A DNA stretch of 64,000 nt, from positions 1 to 64,000 of the forward strand of contig JAOCPU010000041.1 in the NCBI GenBank assembly GCA_035772785.1, written 5' to 3'. The notes beneath the pieces were generated by a model. The model saw only the letters and a program-made list of their open reading frames with translations, was not told the DNA's origin and did not search any database. The DNA is from Phlebiopsis flavidoalba (lineage: Eukaryota > Basidiomycota > Agaricomycetes > Polyporales > Phanerochaetaceae). Each line of letters opens with the position of its first letter. Position 1 is the stretch's first letter. Both the position numbers and the translations under genes were made by a program. Shown here in pieces: positions 1 through 10,696 of the stretch.

Positions 1-56
1 CACTTTGTTATATATTGCTCTAACACTGTGATAATACAGCTAAGGGTCTGTAGCCA

Positions 57-114
57 AACCCTTACCCTTACCCTTGGTGGAGGGTAAGGGTTTAGAAGGG
101 TAAGGGTAAGGGTT
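57..114. repeat. CCCTTA/TAAGGG inverted repeat (hairpin)
   Basis: A 19-base arm at 57-75 (AACCCTTACCCTTACCCTT) is exactly complementary to 96-114, with a 20-base loop that itself contains AGGGTAAGGG. The hexamer is CCCTTA, not the fungal telomere hexamer CCCTAA, so this is not a telomere. It is followed by an A-run and a G-run (118-132). It may be the end of a mobile element or a hairpin-forming satellite. Confidence 0.8.
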
Positions 115-539
115 CAGAAAAAAAAGGGGGGGTTACCCTCGCCAATCACTAGTAACAATCGGATTGTGCCTACCGTGACTGACATTGGATGCGTGCCTAG
201 GATCGATTTATTTTGCGTAGGTGTAGTCGAGCTGACTAACCTCTTCTCATCTCGTGAATCTAACAATTGAGATTTCAGAGTCATGGCCTCAGCTCAGTTA
301 GCTAACGCGTTGACGTTCTATGTAAGTAGTACTGAAGTGTGCTCTCAACAGAAAAGTGCTGAGACCATGTCCCTTGGATAGTTTCTTCCGGTCGGTCTAC
401 GCCACAGCGTGTGATCACCGAGCCAAGCACTAACATTCAACTCGATGCTCATCACAAAACCACTTGATGCTTAATTAAGATTATTTAACAGAACTTTGTT
501 ATATTGTTTTAGATTGTAGTTAAAGATGCATTACTTTCC

Positions 540-850
540 TGCTATTTTGTTAAATTTTTATTATTAGCATTAAATTTCTGTTATTTGGCAGTTTACTCTA
601 CTGTTATTTGTTATTTTGTTACGGAGTCATTCAATTCTTATTATTCTATAGTTCACACAGCGTTATTTGGCTATTTTGTTATTGACCCATTATATCCTCA
701 TTCTTTGATAGTTCAGTCAATTGAATTTTGTTATTTTGTTATTTGCTTGTTAATTTCTCATTATTCCGTAGTTAGATGGTGGAGCTTTGTTATTCTATTA
801 TTGACACATTTAGTCCTTGTTAAATTATGCTTCAAAGACTGGACATTCAT
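540..850. repeat. AT-rich ~60-bp subterminal tandem repeat
   Basis: About five diverged units share a TATTTTGTTA core at roughly 542, 611, 671, 731 and 791, which gives a 60-bp period. Each is followed by a TTGAC/CATT and AGTTCA/TAGTT-like segment. The 94-codon open frame across it (585-869) is a by-product of the repeat. Mirror-oriented AAATAATG repeats lie near the other end of the element (about 3260-3410), so these look like subterminal repeats. Confidence 0.65.
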
Positions 851-918
851 TGATCCTGTTACAAGCTAGTTGAATTGTGGTTTTTTGAAGCTTCAAATAT
901 TGGTGCCCTGTTGTTTCA

Positions 919-1290
919 GAACTGGAACTCAGACTCAAACTGAACTACTGTAGTTTTTTCGACCGTAATGGATGTCACGTGTCACGGGTCCCCTCAGAGC
1001 AACGGTAAATCGAAAGTGTCACACGTCACAAGGGCCCCCATCCGGTTGTGACACCTCAGATTGTACGCCGAAATTTTTGCCGCGCCTTCGGCGCTTCTTC
1101 CTCGCCTGCCAAATAGCGGTGGGTGTCACATGTCACAGCGGGCCGCCGTCGCTCATCCGGTACGGTTCAAATGTGTCACGGTCACACACCCCATCCGGGT
1201 ACGGTCGCTCGTAAAACTACAGTAGTTTGAGAACTGAGACAGGCAAGCAGTCCTGGGTAGTTTAGTCAAGTCCTGGTTCTAGTTCTGGAC
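919..1290. mobile_element. Nested MITE-like element with TGTCAC palindrome cluster
   Basis: The segment around 930-956 (CTCAGACTCAAAC...ACTACTGTAGTTTT) recurs inverted at about 1210-1240 (AAAACTACAGTAGTTTGAGA). A looser outer match (CAGAACTGGAAC near 918 against GTTCTAGTTCTGG near 1276) extends the arms. Between the arms lie repeated TGTCAC/GTGACA words in palindromic pairs, for example near 974, 1018, 1048, 1126 and 1171. There is no coding capacity. It resembles a small inverted-repeat element inserted in the larger one. Confidence 0.5.
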
Positions 1291-2399
1291 TCTCTTGACT
1301 ACTTACATGTCCTATAACTGGACCCCTGTGCACTAATTATAAATTATAAGGTATTATGTTTTTACATCCCATACATCAGATAATGAAACCTTGTTGAAGA
1401 TTTAGATACTACTATCCCACTCAATTTGCCCTTACTAGCAGAGTCATTTATTTACACTGTCAAAAGCTCTTATAATACTAGGTTTAGTACTTCTAAGTAC
1501 AAACAGAGCCAGGGCACATAAGCAGAATTATCACATTGCTGGTAAAGCTCATCAGCCTTACATTCTATGTTTTTCAGCCATATAGAGTAGGTAAGCCACA
1601 CAAAACATGAGTGAAGCACGAGAACTTACAAGTCTAGGCGCCGACTTCACTCGAGATCGCGTGCAGAAGGTGGGCACACTTCTGAGTCCCCAACGTGAGG
1701 GACACGCCTCAGCTGCTCCATGGGACTCAAAGTCTAACGACTCCGAGGCTGCGACGGTCGATCCAGAATAAATCGACCGTCCGGGCAGTCTCGGAGTCTG
1801 CCGCGCGTTGAGTTGTGGGCAAAGGCGCCCGCCTCAACCGAGGTTGCCTCCACCATGTCCGGCCGCTGTTCGCCGAGAACGGTGGTCCGGTCCTCCTGGT
1901 TCTTTTTTTTCGCACAGGGACCTCCTATGGAGGTTCCTGATGGGACTCTCCCTCGTTCTTTTCAACCGCCGACCACCGACTCGCCGCCATGCCGCAGCGC
2001 CGTGCGCTCACTCTGACCCCCAGCACCCGGATCGCGCAGGCGAAGAGTGCAAGACCCGACGTTGCCGTTGCCAGAGCGTCGGTGGAGACTAGAGATGTGT
2101 GCTAGGCACACGATCTAGCCTTCCAATTAGACGGAGGATACGAGCCGTGAGCTCGGAGGCTTGGAGGACCAGGTACGTCAGCCGAGTACTCTATCCCCTC
2201 CGACTCCCCTACGCGACTTCTCCCATGTGCACAAGAGCACACCGAAGACACCTGGGAGCTCGACAGTCGCCAGCCGCATCCCAAATGGATAGTCCACGCG
2301 CACCATCCCCTCTTCGTCGCCCACTCTCCATGCGCCCCCGGTTTCGCGCGACCTCAGCATCTGCCGATGGCCACGCCCGTGCGTGCGCCGGCTACTCTC

Positions 2400-2960
2400 T
2401 GGCCACACACGCAACTGAAGGTCGCGCCTATCGAGGGTTTACACGCGCCGATGGCGTGGCCAGTCGTCGGGGTGCCCGGCCACCGCGCACGCCGTGCAAC
2501 GGCACCTCACAGCGGCGGCCGCGTCGTCAGCAAACGCGGACGTCGATGGCACGCACGCACGTCGATAGTTGCGGCTAGTCGAGGGCTCACGCACGCCGAT
2601 GGCACGACACCTCACAGCGGCCGCCGATGGCGCACCAAAACGGCTCTGCCTCGCGGCCGTCTGACCGGGCTCACCCACACCGCGACCGAACAACGCGCCC
2701 ACGCCATCCGAAACACGGCCATCGAGAGCTCGCTCACGCGCACGGCGCACGGCCAATGACACGTCACCTCACAGCGGCCGCGTCGTCGGCGAATGCCTGT
2801 GTCTCGTGGTCGTTGAGAGCACGCACACCGCAACGACGTGCCAAATCGTCCGAAGACTCACGGCCGTCGAGAGCTCGCCGGCCGTCGAGAGCAGTGTACA
2901 CCACGACGACATGCCAAGCCATCCAAAGACTCACGGCCGTCGATGGCTCGCCAACATCAA
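2400..2960. repeat. GC-rich degenerate minisatellite
   Basis: The words CACCTCACAGCGGC (near 2503, 2609 and 2765), CACGCCGATGGC and GACTCACGGCCGTCGA (near 2856 and 2930) recur at irregular spacing. A ~75-base unit running from ACGACGTGCCAAATCGTCC through GGCCGTCGAGAGCTCGCC is repeated with changes as ACGACATGCCAAGCCATCC through GGCCGTCGATGGCTCGCC. Overlapping open frames on both strands here are products of the high GC content. Confidence 0.6.
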
Positions 2961-3471
2961 TGATGTAGCACTTACCTACAGCAGCCGCATTGTCGGTGGA
3001 TGGCTGCACCATGTATGTCAATATGTTCTGTTGTGCACAGACCACATATGCTTACACACAACAGCAGAACTGCTCTTTGGAATGATGCCACTTGCCTATG
3101 GCCACTGTAAGTGTGCAACTCCTGTCCAACAAGAATAGCTATTACTGTCTTGTAAATTAGATACATAGTCTTTCAATATAATCATACAATTACTATATAA
3201 TCTAACCTCATTATATTGCTGCTGGGGCTGAAAATGAGCAATGAACCTAGAATCACAACAAAATAATGGACTAATGAAATAATGAAATAATGCCCAAATA
3301 ATGCCCAAATAACTGAATAATGACCAATTAAAAAAAAAAAAAAGGGACATTCTTAATTAAAGTTAATTAATGTTACTCTGTTATTTCATTATTCAGCCAT
3401 TAGTTTGTTAGCAATCAGTTCAAACAGTGCTAATTAACATTAATTAAGCACATAGTGGTTTTGTGATGGCT

Positions 3472-6450
3472 CCCGCAGCCTGTTTTAAATGGTTTATTAT
3501 CCACGTTACTACCATGTACACGTGTTTTCACTTGCGTTTGCGAGCAGCTGATCACTTACCAGTAGTAGCATTTCAGTGACGATGATGTCAAGGTTAATGC
3601 TCAACCTTCATCACAACGTCTCTCACCGTGCCGACCTAACGACCGAGCCGAGGTCCACAGTCGTCGTCTTTGAGCTACAAAACGGTCAGTCATGGCCTAT
3701 AGAACGTTCAGATTATGAAACACTCACTAAATCGTGGCCTGAAGTGCCATCGCTGGAGGCTAATTCAGGAGGGGGAATAGTCTAGATAGCGGTTTTCGGC
3801 TAGCAAAGGGTACGCCATGGAGCGTTCACCCCGTGGGTTTTCACCGTATCCCAATAAATGAGCAGAACGTAGCGATAGGTGTAAAATGAATCTTTTTTAT
3901 GATCTCCCATGAACATTTCCGAACAGGTAGAACATAGCCCGTTCTGTCAGTAACAACAACGTTTTTTCCAACGAGACCATATCCGGTCTGGCAGATAATG
4001 ACGTCAAATTCTTTGAGCGCGATTTGACTCACGGACCCCCCGATGCGAGTCGAGACTTCTCTCATCCATCAATAAATCTCGGTCAAAGAAAGTTGTTTGC
4101 TCACCGGCTGGAATAGTTGTGGGAACGACGTAGATGGTAGAAGTTGACTCTAAAAGATCTCGTTTTCTGGGCCGGGAAGTCTCCGAGCGCCGCCGCCGCC
4201 GCACGGAGATCACCGTTTGACGCCTTGCTCTTGATCCCAAACCACATCGCGGATAGGGCTCGGTGAGTCGCCGGGACTCTCTGAAGCCCCTTTGTCGTTC
4301 GAACCTTAGATGGTCAATAGAGATACAACGCAACAATTCAAGGGCCGACCATGAGCGGGCAGCTCAGCCCTTGTATGCGCAGCTTATCCGGATAACACTC
4401 GACACGCCTCGGTTCCGTGTGCGGTTCCGAATGGTCGTAAATACTATTCGAAGGCTTGAAAAACAAAAGGCCCCAGGTATCGAGTAATCAAATGCCTCTC
4501 ATGACGAGCGCACTCGAGTTTACTCCATTTTTCGAGGGACAATTCCCTTGGCTGTTTCTCTCCCTCCGCTCTGTGAGTTGCACGACCGTACTTCGTTTGA
4601 AATTGACTAGCAAGGCTGACCCATTTCGACGTGGCAGAGCAGTCGCGCTATATTCAAAGACATTTCCGTTCCGCTTGACCGATTTCAAGCGGTATCGTCT
4701 TGACGAGAGACTGAATCAAGTATTGTCTTGCTGGGCGCTTTAGTGAGTTTCAACAAAAGAATCGGCAATCGTAGCAAGAGCTGACGTGCCCTAGCCTTGC
4801 AGTAGCGATACTGAATGCTGTACTCGCGGGAGCTCTGTACTTCCACCCTAGGAGAGACTCCCCTGCCATCAACTCTTGACGACGTCCTTGGAGATGAGAC
4901 ACAGTTGCCAAAGTGAGTCGTCGTCAGTAAAATTCTCAAGCGATTTGAATCCTCAACCACTCATTCGTAGCGCTCTTGTCGTGCGTGACGTGAAACAAAC
5001 TCTTCACGCAAAGTTACTGATATTATCATAGATGAGTCTCTTCTTAACAGTTGCGTCTAGCGTTCGACCTGCACTCAACAATCTGTTGATGTTTCTGTAG
5101 ACTCTACTAATGTCACTAACGCAAATCTTCATCGGGGCCTCTGACGCACTCAGGTATGCAGGCGTGTACACCTTTAATTTATTTCATAGCTCACACGCAC
5201 CATCCACAGCCGTGACAGTCAATCGCTGGATCCCTATAAGCTACGTGCGTTCGATCAATACGTCCATATATGTCTCGACCGTCTTCTCATGGCTTTCACA
5301 TGAAGTACTCGTCGGTGGCTCTTGCATCAGGTATGGTGATGCTAGCTTCGCCTTTTATCTTGGAACCTCATCTTCATGCATATTCATATAACAGTCTTCA
5401 ACCTTTGTACGACTCTTCACGACCTTCTGTCTCCATTGACCAACTCACTAATTATGTCTGACTTTTAAGGCGCGATGTAAATCATATTACGAAGTCTCAG
5501 CGATTCCACAGCTAATCATAGCCTTCTGACAGTTTCCTGGGTCCCTTTGCTGTTCAACCTACCTTCGCAACTTTTCTAACCGTGAGTCGTTCGCATAATC
5601 GCTCTATGCATTACGAGCTCATTAATTGTTTGAAGACTATAATCTGCGGACACCTTTTTGCGGCCATACCGGACACCATCTTGTATTATACGCTGCCAAC
5701 AGTCCAACGCTTGAGCCAAACCTCGGACAAAGCCCCCGTAAGTAATGCCAATGAAGCCCCTGACCTCGAGCAAGGATCTGAAGCTGGATAGGCTTATCTC
5801 AGAGATATCTGCCACATTACGCGGGGGCTGGCCCTGGTCGAATGCTATCCGGTAGGTGCACCCTTTGTTTCAATACATGCGTGTCGTGACGGAACCTCTA
5901 CCTCAAGGGCATGCGTCCCTGCCATCACGGGTGTACTTTACATGTGAGATCTTACCTATTGGTCCAAGGATTTATTTTTGATGCAGGTTCCGAATAGTTT
6001 GGGTACAAGGATGCCAGACTCGCTCACTATACGCTGTGGATGATGGCGTACGAATTCATTGGTAACTGTGAGTAGACCGAGAGTCACGTCTTACCTGCTT
6101 GCCCAAACTAAACCTTTGACTTTGTAGCGTATATCAATATGAGCTTCAAGATGTGAGTACTCACGCCTTATGCACCCTCTGATACTGCATAGTAATAATG
6201 TAGGCTGGGACTCATCGTTCATGGACCTACGGAGCGGAGGCTTGACTGGTCTCCTTGATGCGGAGGATATCTAATACGAGAACTGGGCTGAATCTGCTCA
6301 ATGTTGACCAGGTAGCTATCAGGGCTATACACGACGAAACGTACTGCATATTGTTCAAGTTGATGCTGATAATTGAATTAATATCTGGTTTTTTTGCAAC
6401 TTCGAGTCGAATTGCTTCGGATCGATCCCCACCAGATACAGGTATACGAC
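3472..6450 (+). other. Unresolved region; possible spliced gene on plus strand
   Basis: I recognise no family. Plus-strand intron signals are good near its end: GTGAGTAGACCG (about 6067) to TTTGTAG (6126), and GTGAGTACTC (about 6152) to AATGTAG (6204). The short exons between them would read AHYTLWMMAYEFIGN and YINMSFK. On the minus strand, segments such as VVVTDRTGYVLPVRK (3841-4065) and ITYGGFVRGLAQALDC (5576-5815) also look protein-like. Indels prevent a trustworthy model. There may be one or two real genes here, on either strand. Confidence 0.25.
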
Positions 6451-6454
6451 ATGA

Positions 6455-8781
6455 CTAGTATCTGGGCCGACGCTGCCCCATCGACCTCCGCCCCTTCCGC
6501 CTCGGCCTCCACCATACCCACCGTCGTACCCACCATCATCGCGATGCTCTCCTCCTCCCTGACCATACCCTCACACCACGTCCATCACCTAGGTGGCTGT
6601 GCAGGGCCCCCCACGTCCATCACCACGTCCATCGGCAGAGAACACGTCCATCTCCAGGCCGTATCCCCCACCACCGCGTCCATCGCCTCGATTATTATCC
6701 CCCTCCGCCCCCGCCGAAACGTCCCCGACCCCACTGGTCCTCCGCCGTCCGCACGACCGTACGAGTCACCTCCAGACATCGCACCGTTTTGCCTACCTGG
6801 CGAGGAGAAGGCCCGACCCAGAGCCCACCGCTCGACTCGAAACCGGGGATAGCGTCCGACGAGCCGCCCTCCAAAGCCCAGGGATGCTGTCCTCCTGGTC
6901 GCGGCCGTAACCGTCCTGGGCGCCGTCGTCCCACCCGGCGTACCTCTCATTGCCGAAGCCCCGGCACGACACGCGTCCTCTGTCGTCGTCCTGGCCGCTC
7001 GCCTCGGGCGGCTTCTCAAGCCCCCGCCCGAGAAGACCGACGAGACGTCGCCTGGCCGCTCGCGGCACCAGAACCGCGTCGTGCTTACTACATGGTCTCG
7101 TGTTTGAGGCCGTCACGAGGATGTGGCCGAGTGGGTGGTACTGCATCGACCAGACGTTGGAGTCGTGCGCCTGCGAGAGCGTTGCGCGTGCTGCGGGCTG
7201 GACGGGTGTGATGGAGGGTCCGGCTGAGGGTTCGGGCGTGGCGGCTGCGGAGATCGGTCCCAGTGGAGAACTGCGGCGCCTTCGGAGCCACCGGAGACGA
7301 GGATAGGATGGAGTGGGTGCCATGCGAGTGCTACGCACACGACCCGTTAGCTGAATACTGGAATGATAAGACCATGGATGACGTTACAGCAGACTTCCTT
7401 CTTGTGCCCTCGAAGAACCCGGATATTCTCTTCATCGCCCTGATGTCGAACACACGCACGGTCTGGTCTCGAGATTCACTGGCGACCATTGTTACCGTCG
7501 GGCGACCATTGGAGTGCTTGAATGGTATTCTTGTGGTAATGCCTACATATCCAAGTCATTCAGTGGTTTCAGCATGAGAGAGTTGAAGCTGCTTACAGGA
7601 GGTAGATAGACACAGTTCCAGTTCGTGGATCCCAGAACTTGATCATGTTATCCTTACTACCAGACACCAGTAGTCCCTTTCGTCTTATGCCAGGGTTTCA
7701 GCAACACATTTCACGTCCCAACCGTGTCCTGCAGGACTTGTGAGTGTGAGAAGGTCAAGAGCATGATGATGCAATTCGACTATACCAGTCATACACGCGT
7801 TCCTCCTACTCTCCTCAAACGACCATATCCGAATTGTCGAGTCGTCACTCGCAGTAGCGAAGCGACCATCGTCCGGGCTGAAGCTAAGTCCACGGATAGC
7901 TTCACGGTCTCTGGCCCTGCCAGGAAAGCCGTCAGGTTGTTCATGTTCGGCTGGAAGTACTTGATGATACCACTCTGGTCGGCCGAGGCCAGGTACTGGC
8001 CTGAGTGCGAGAACGGTGCATCGTCCGCACGGCACTATCGTGCGCCTGCAAAATAGTCTCAAAGTTGAACGTGAGCCCGTTCGCCTAGCGTGAACTCTCC
8101 GCTGGTCGTCCCCAGTCAATACACGACGGCCTTCGGGAGTCCACTGTGGAGAAAAACAGACTTGTTGAGTCTCGTCACGCCTTGATTGGGTAGCAGTAAC
8201 TCACAGTTACGCAATTTACGGGGCAGCGAATTTGTGTTTGTTGAAGTATGTACGAACTTGGTGCATAACGAGGTCGACGCGTTGTCAGGATATGCTTCGG
8301 AGCGTATCAGCTAATGACTGCCCAACAGAATATATTCGTGAGCTCTTACTATGTACATGGTCCCAATTTATCCATCCAATACCTACTCGATAATATATGG
8401 AGGGGGCCGGTCTCAGATATGGCTTGTACATCGCCGAAGGGACGTAATTTCCGTATTAGCTATGAGCGCATGACACAGCAACGAGGGACGCGTTCGTTAA
8501 CATCGGAAGGTCAGCTATCCAGGTTTGAAGGCTCACCAGAGTCCACCTCCCCATAGGTCCCCCATAGTCCACACGTTCTCACGTGGTCCGTACCTTCCTG
8601 AACTATGCCGTCTATTGACAGTTTGCAAGCAGCGGCCTCTTGTTCAGGAGTCATGTCCTCCGGCGGAGGAGGCACAGGGTTGGCCAAGTCACGTTTCGGT
8701 TTCCATTCGAATTTTTGATTCTCCAGGCGGAGGGAATGCACCAGGAGGTAACAGGACTGGCAGAGTGCTTGTGCTCGCCAT
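6455..8781 (-). CDS. PFS2: Polyadenylation factor subunit 2, WD40 protein (Pfs2/WDR33-like)
   Basis: Nuclear WD40 subunit of the cleavage and polyadenylation factor that recognises the poly(A) signal during mRNA 3'-end formation. The N-terminal segment reads FEWKPKRDLANPVPPPPED, then an ERVDYGGPMGRW segment matching the RKTVDY motif before the propeller of this family. Next comes TKFVHTSTN...KIRCPVN, a clean intron at 8144-8204, then TPEGR. WD repeats follow: SFSPDDGRFATASDD with STIRIWSFEE, HGWDVKCV, LAWHPLHPILVSGGSEGA, and YHPLGHILVTASN. The C-terminus is rich in Gly and Arg and most likely ends GGGRWGQRRPRY. At least five frame changes break the reading. The start at 8781 (MASTSTLPVLLPP) needs one indel to join the conserved part. 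Confidence 0.85.
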
Positions 8782-9177
8782 ACTAGACCGTCGCGTGGGG
8801 TGCTTATGTTTCAAATCCAGATGTATGGGAATCTGAGCAGTTTATTCTTCCCGAGAGAGCAAGTTTCCTTTGAGTGAATGGATTGATGTAATGACTGCTC
8901 TGCTCAAGAGCGAGTATAGTAAGAGCGTGAAGTGGTCTAGGTGTTTGGCGTCTTCGAATCGACCGGGAATTTCAAACTCCGACAGTCACCGCCGCTACTA
9001 CGGTCCTGAGAACGAAACTACACAGCTCCGAAGCTCGAGCGTATAATATGTTTTATTGGTTTCAGAGACTTGTATCTTTCGGTTCCATCGAGAGTTTCTT
9101 CTACACGCTTTCATTTCTCTCCGCATTTTTGCTCAGCTGGGCTCAAGAATTTTGGCCCACCAAGTTCATTATTCAAT

Positions 9178-9232
9178 CCCCGCCCTCGCGGGGGTGCGAA
9201 CCTTTTTTTTAGGTCCAGGACGGTATATAAAG
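9178..9232 (+). promoter_or_regulatory. Core promoter: GC hairpin and TATA box
   Basis: The sequence TATATAAAG at 9224-9232 is a strong TATA box. It is preceded by a 6-bp perfect hairpin, CCCCGC-CCTC-GCGGGG, at about 9178-9193. An ATG lies about 110 bases downstream at 9344 in an AACGACAGC context, after a pyrimidine-rich leader. With one frame change it would start MVLSLATILTLPRAAYF. I cannot identify the downstream product. Confidence 0.5.
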
Positions 9233-10639
9233 GCCAGGCAAGGCGCAACCGCGGGCTCCTTTGCCTCGCTCATCTCCCTGGTCATTCAATTGCGTCCCCG
9301 AAACCTTCCTTCAATCCCGGTAGTAACTAACCAAAACGACAGCATGGTTCTCTCTCCCTCGCGACCATCTTAACCCTCCCCCGGGCCGCGTACTTCACGA
9401 GAACGAGCGGCGGCGCACGCTCAGTCTTTCGGGCCGCCCCTCGCAGGTGACACCGGGTGCGCGACTTTGTGCAGAGCTCATTTTTGAAGTCCCACCCTCC
9501 CAAGTGCACACAAAGAGTGTGCGTAGCTGTATTTGTTGCATGTGCCGCATGTATTTACACTTACGAGGCTGGTAAGAATGAACTCGTCACGCCGTTTCAC
9601 TCAGCGTTCCTCCAGTATCTTGAGTGCGGGGTTGGAGCCACGAAAAAGGTTAAAATCATTTCTGTGCGAGTCCTTGGCGAGTTGGGCAGAGTTTGGATCT
9701 TTTACACTGTTACAAGTTGGTCATTATGTTCAGAGATGGTCAAGTGAGATGGCAAGCTCTAGAAATCCTCATATGACGATTTTAGAATCTTGCGTAACTA
9801 AGTGGGGACCAGTTTTTTCGCAACCGATGGGCGCGCGATGCTGACACATTTCATCATGCGCGCGGAGCGAGTGTTGCTATCCCCTATAACCTCCGCTGCA
9901 GACTACAGTCGGTGAGATTTGCAGACTTAACATACCGGTGGCGCAAGGCAACGTGAGGGAAGAGAATTGGGCCAAATTCCAATTGATTACCAGGGAGTTT
10001 TACTGACAAAGTCAAAACAACACACTTATATTAACCAAAAATGGTATAAGCTTCGTGGCGTCCGGCAAATCACCCATTCGAGCGCCCCGTATTCTCAGTC
10101 AGCCCCACTGACAGGAGATCGGAGTCGTTCACAAAACTTTCGCAGCAATCTCGTACTACTTCGCCAGTAATCACTGACCGACTCTGCGCCCAAAACCTTT
10201 CCGCCTGAATCCATTCAGATCTCTCATGGCGGAAATTTGCAGTGATCCTTTACTGCCCGCAATGGCAGACCGTGAGTGTCGCCGAGACCAGAGGCAGCAG
10301 GCAGTGGCTCATTTCAGCGGCGCTCCTTGTACTTCGGTACCCTCACCCTATGGCGCTCAAGCGCGTACTAATACGCTGGGCTGTGCCGTGGCTCACGCTG
10401 TACACCGCTTCGCGTCCCGCATCGCGTTTCGGCGGGTGGGAGCCGAGGAGGAGTGCGGCGCTCGACGCTTACAGCGTGCAACCTCTACGGGTCCAGCGTG
10501 CGTCTCAGCCCCCTTGCGCCCGCCCGTGAGATGAGGATGCCCGGACACTTTCAGGTGCGCGCACAGGGGTCCTGACACTGACCTGAAATTGGTTGTCGCC
10601 GCGCATTGGCGAAGCGTACGCGCGGACGACGCTTGCCAG

Positions 10640-10696
10640 TTTTTTTTTTTTGTTTTTCATTTTCCCCCCCACCCCCCCCCACGGGTTTTTTTTTTT
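10640..10696. repeat. Homopolymer block T12 / C7-A-C9 / T11
   Basis: A T-run, a C-run interrupted once by A, the word ACGGG, and another T-run follow each other. A block of similar composition in inverse orientation (G11-T-G7, then TATAAAAAAAAACCCGG) lies at 21620-21659. Run lengths in such sequence are unreliable. Confidence 0.7.

Larger units (their letters stand above)
450..3468. mobile_element. ~3.0-kb non-autonomous element with terminal inverted repeats
   Basis: The left end (from 450, CATCACAAAACCACT, then ATGCTTAATTAA after a short indel) is repeated in inverted orientation at the right end (to 3468). The arms match at about 35 of 42 positions, with 14-15 bases identical at the tip. 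The flanking bases are GCT on both sides (447-449 and 3469-3471), consistent with a 3-bp target duplication, though three bases can match by chance. Both ends are AT-rich with TTATTT/AAATAA subterminal repeats, while the middle is GC-rich. I recognise no transposase, so it would be non-autonomous. The superfamily is not assigned. Confidence 0.6.

Noticed and set aside
57..114. Telomere repeat at the left end
   Set aside because: The hexamer is CCCTTA/TAAGGG, not CCCTAA/TTAGGG, and it is an inverted repeat with a loop, not a directional array.
585..869. 94-codon hydrophobic frame as a membrane protein
   Set aside because: It is the translation of the 60-bp AT-rich tandem repeat.
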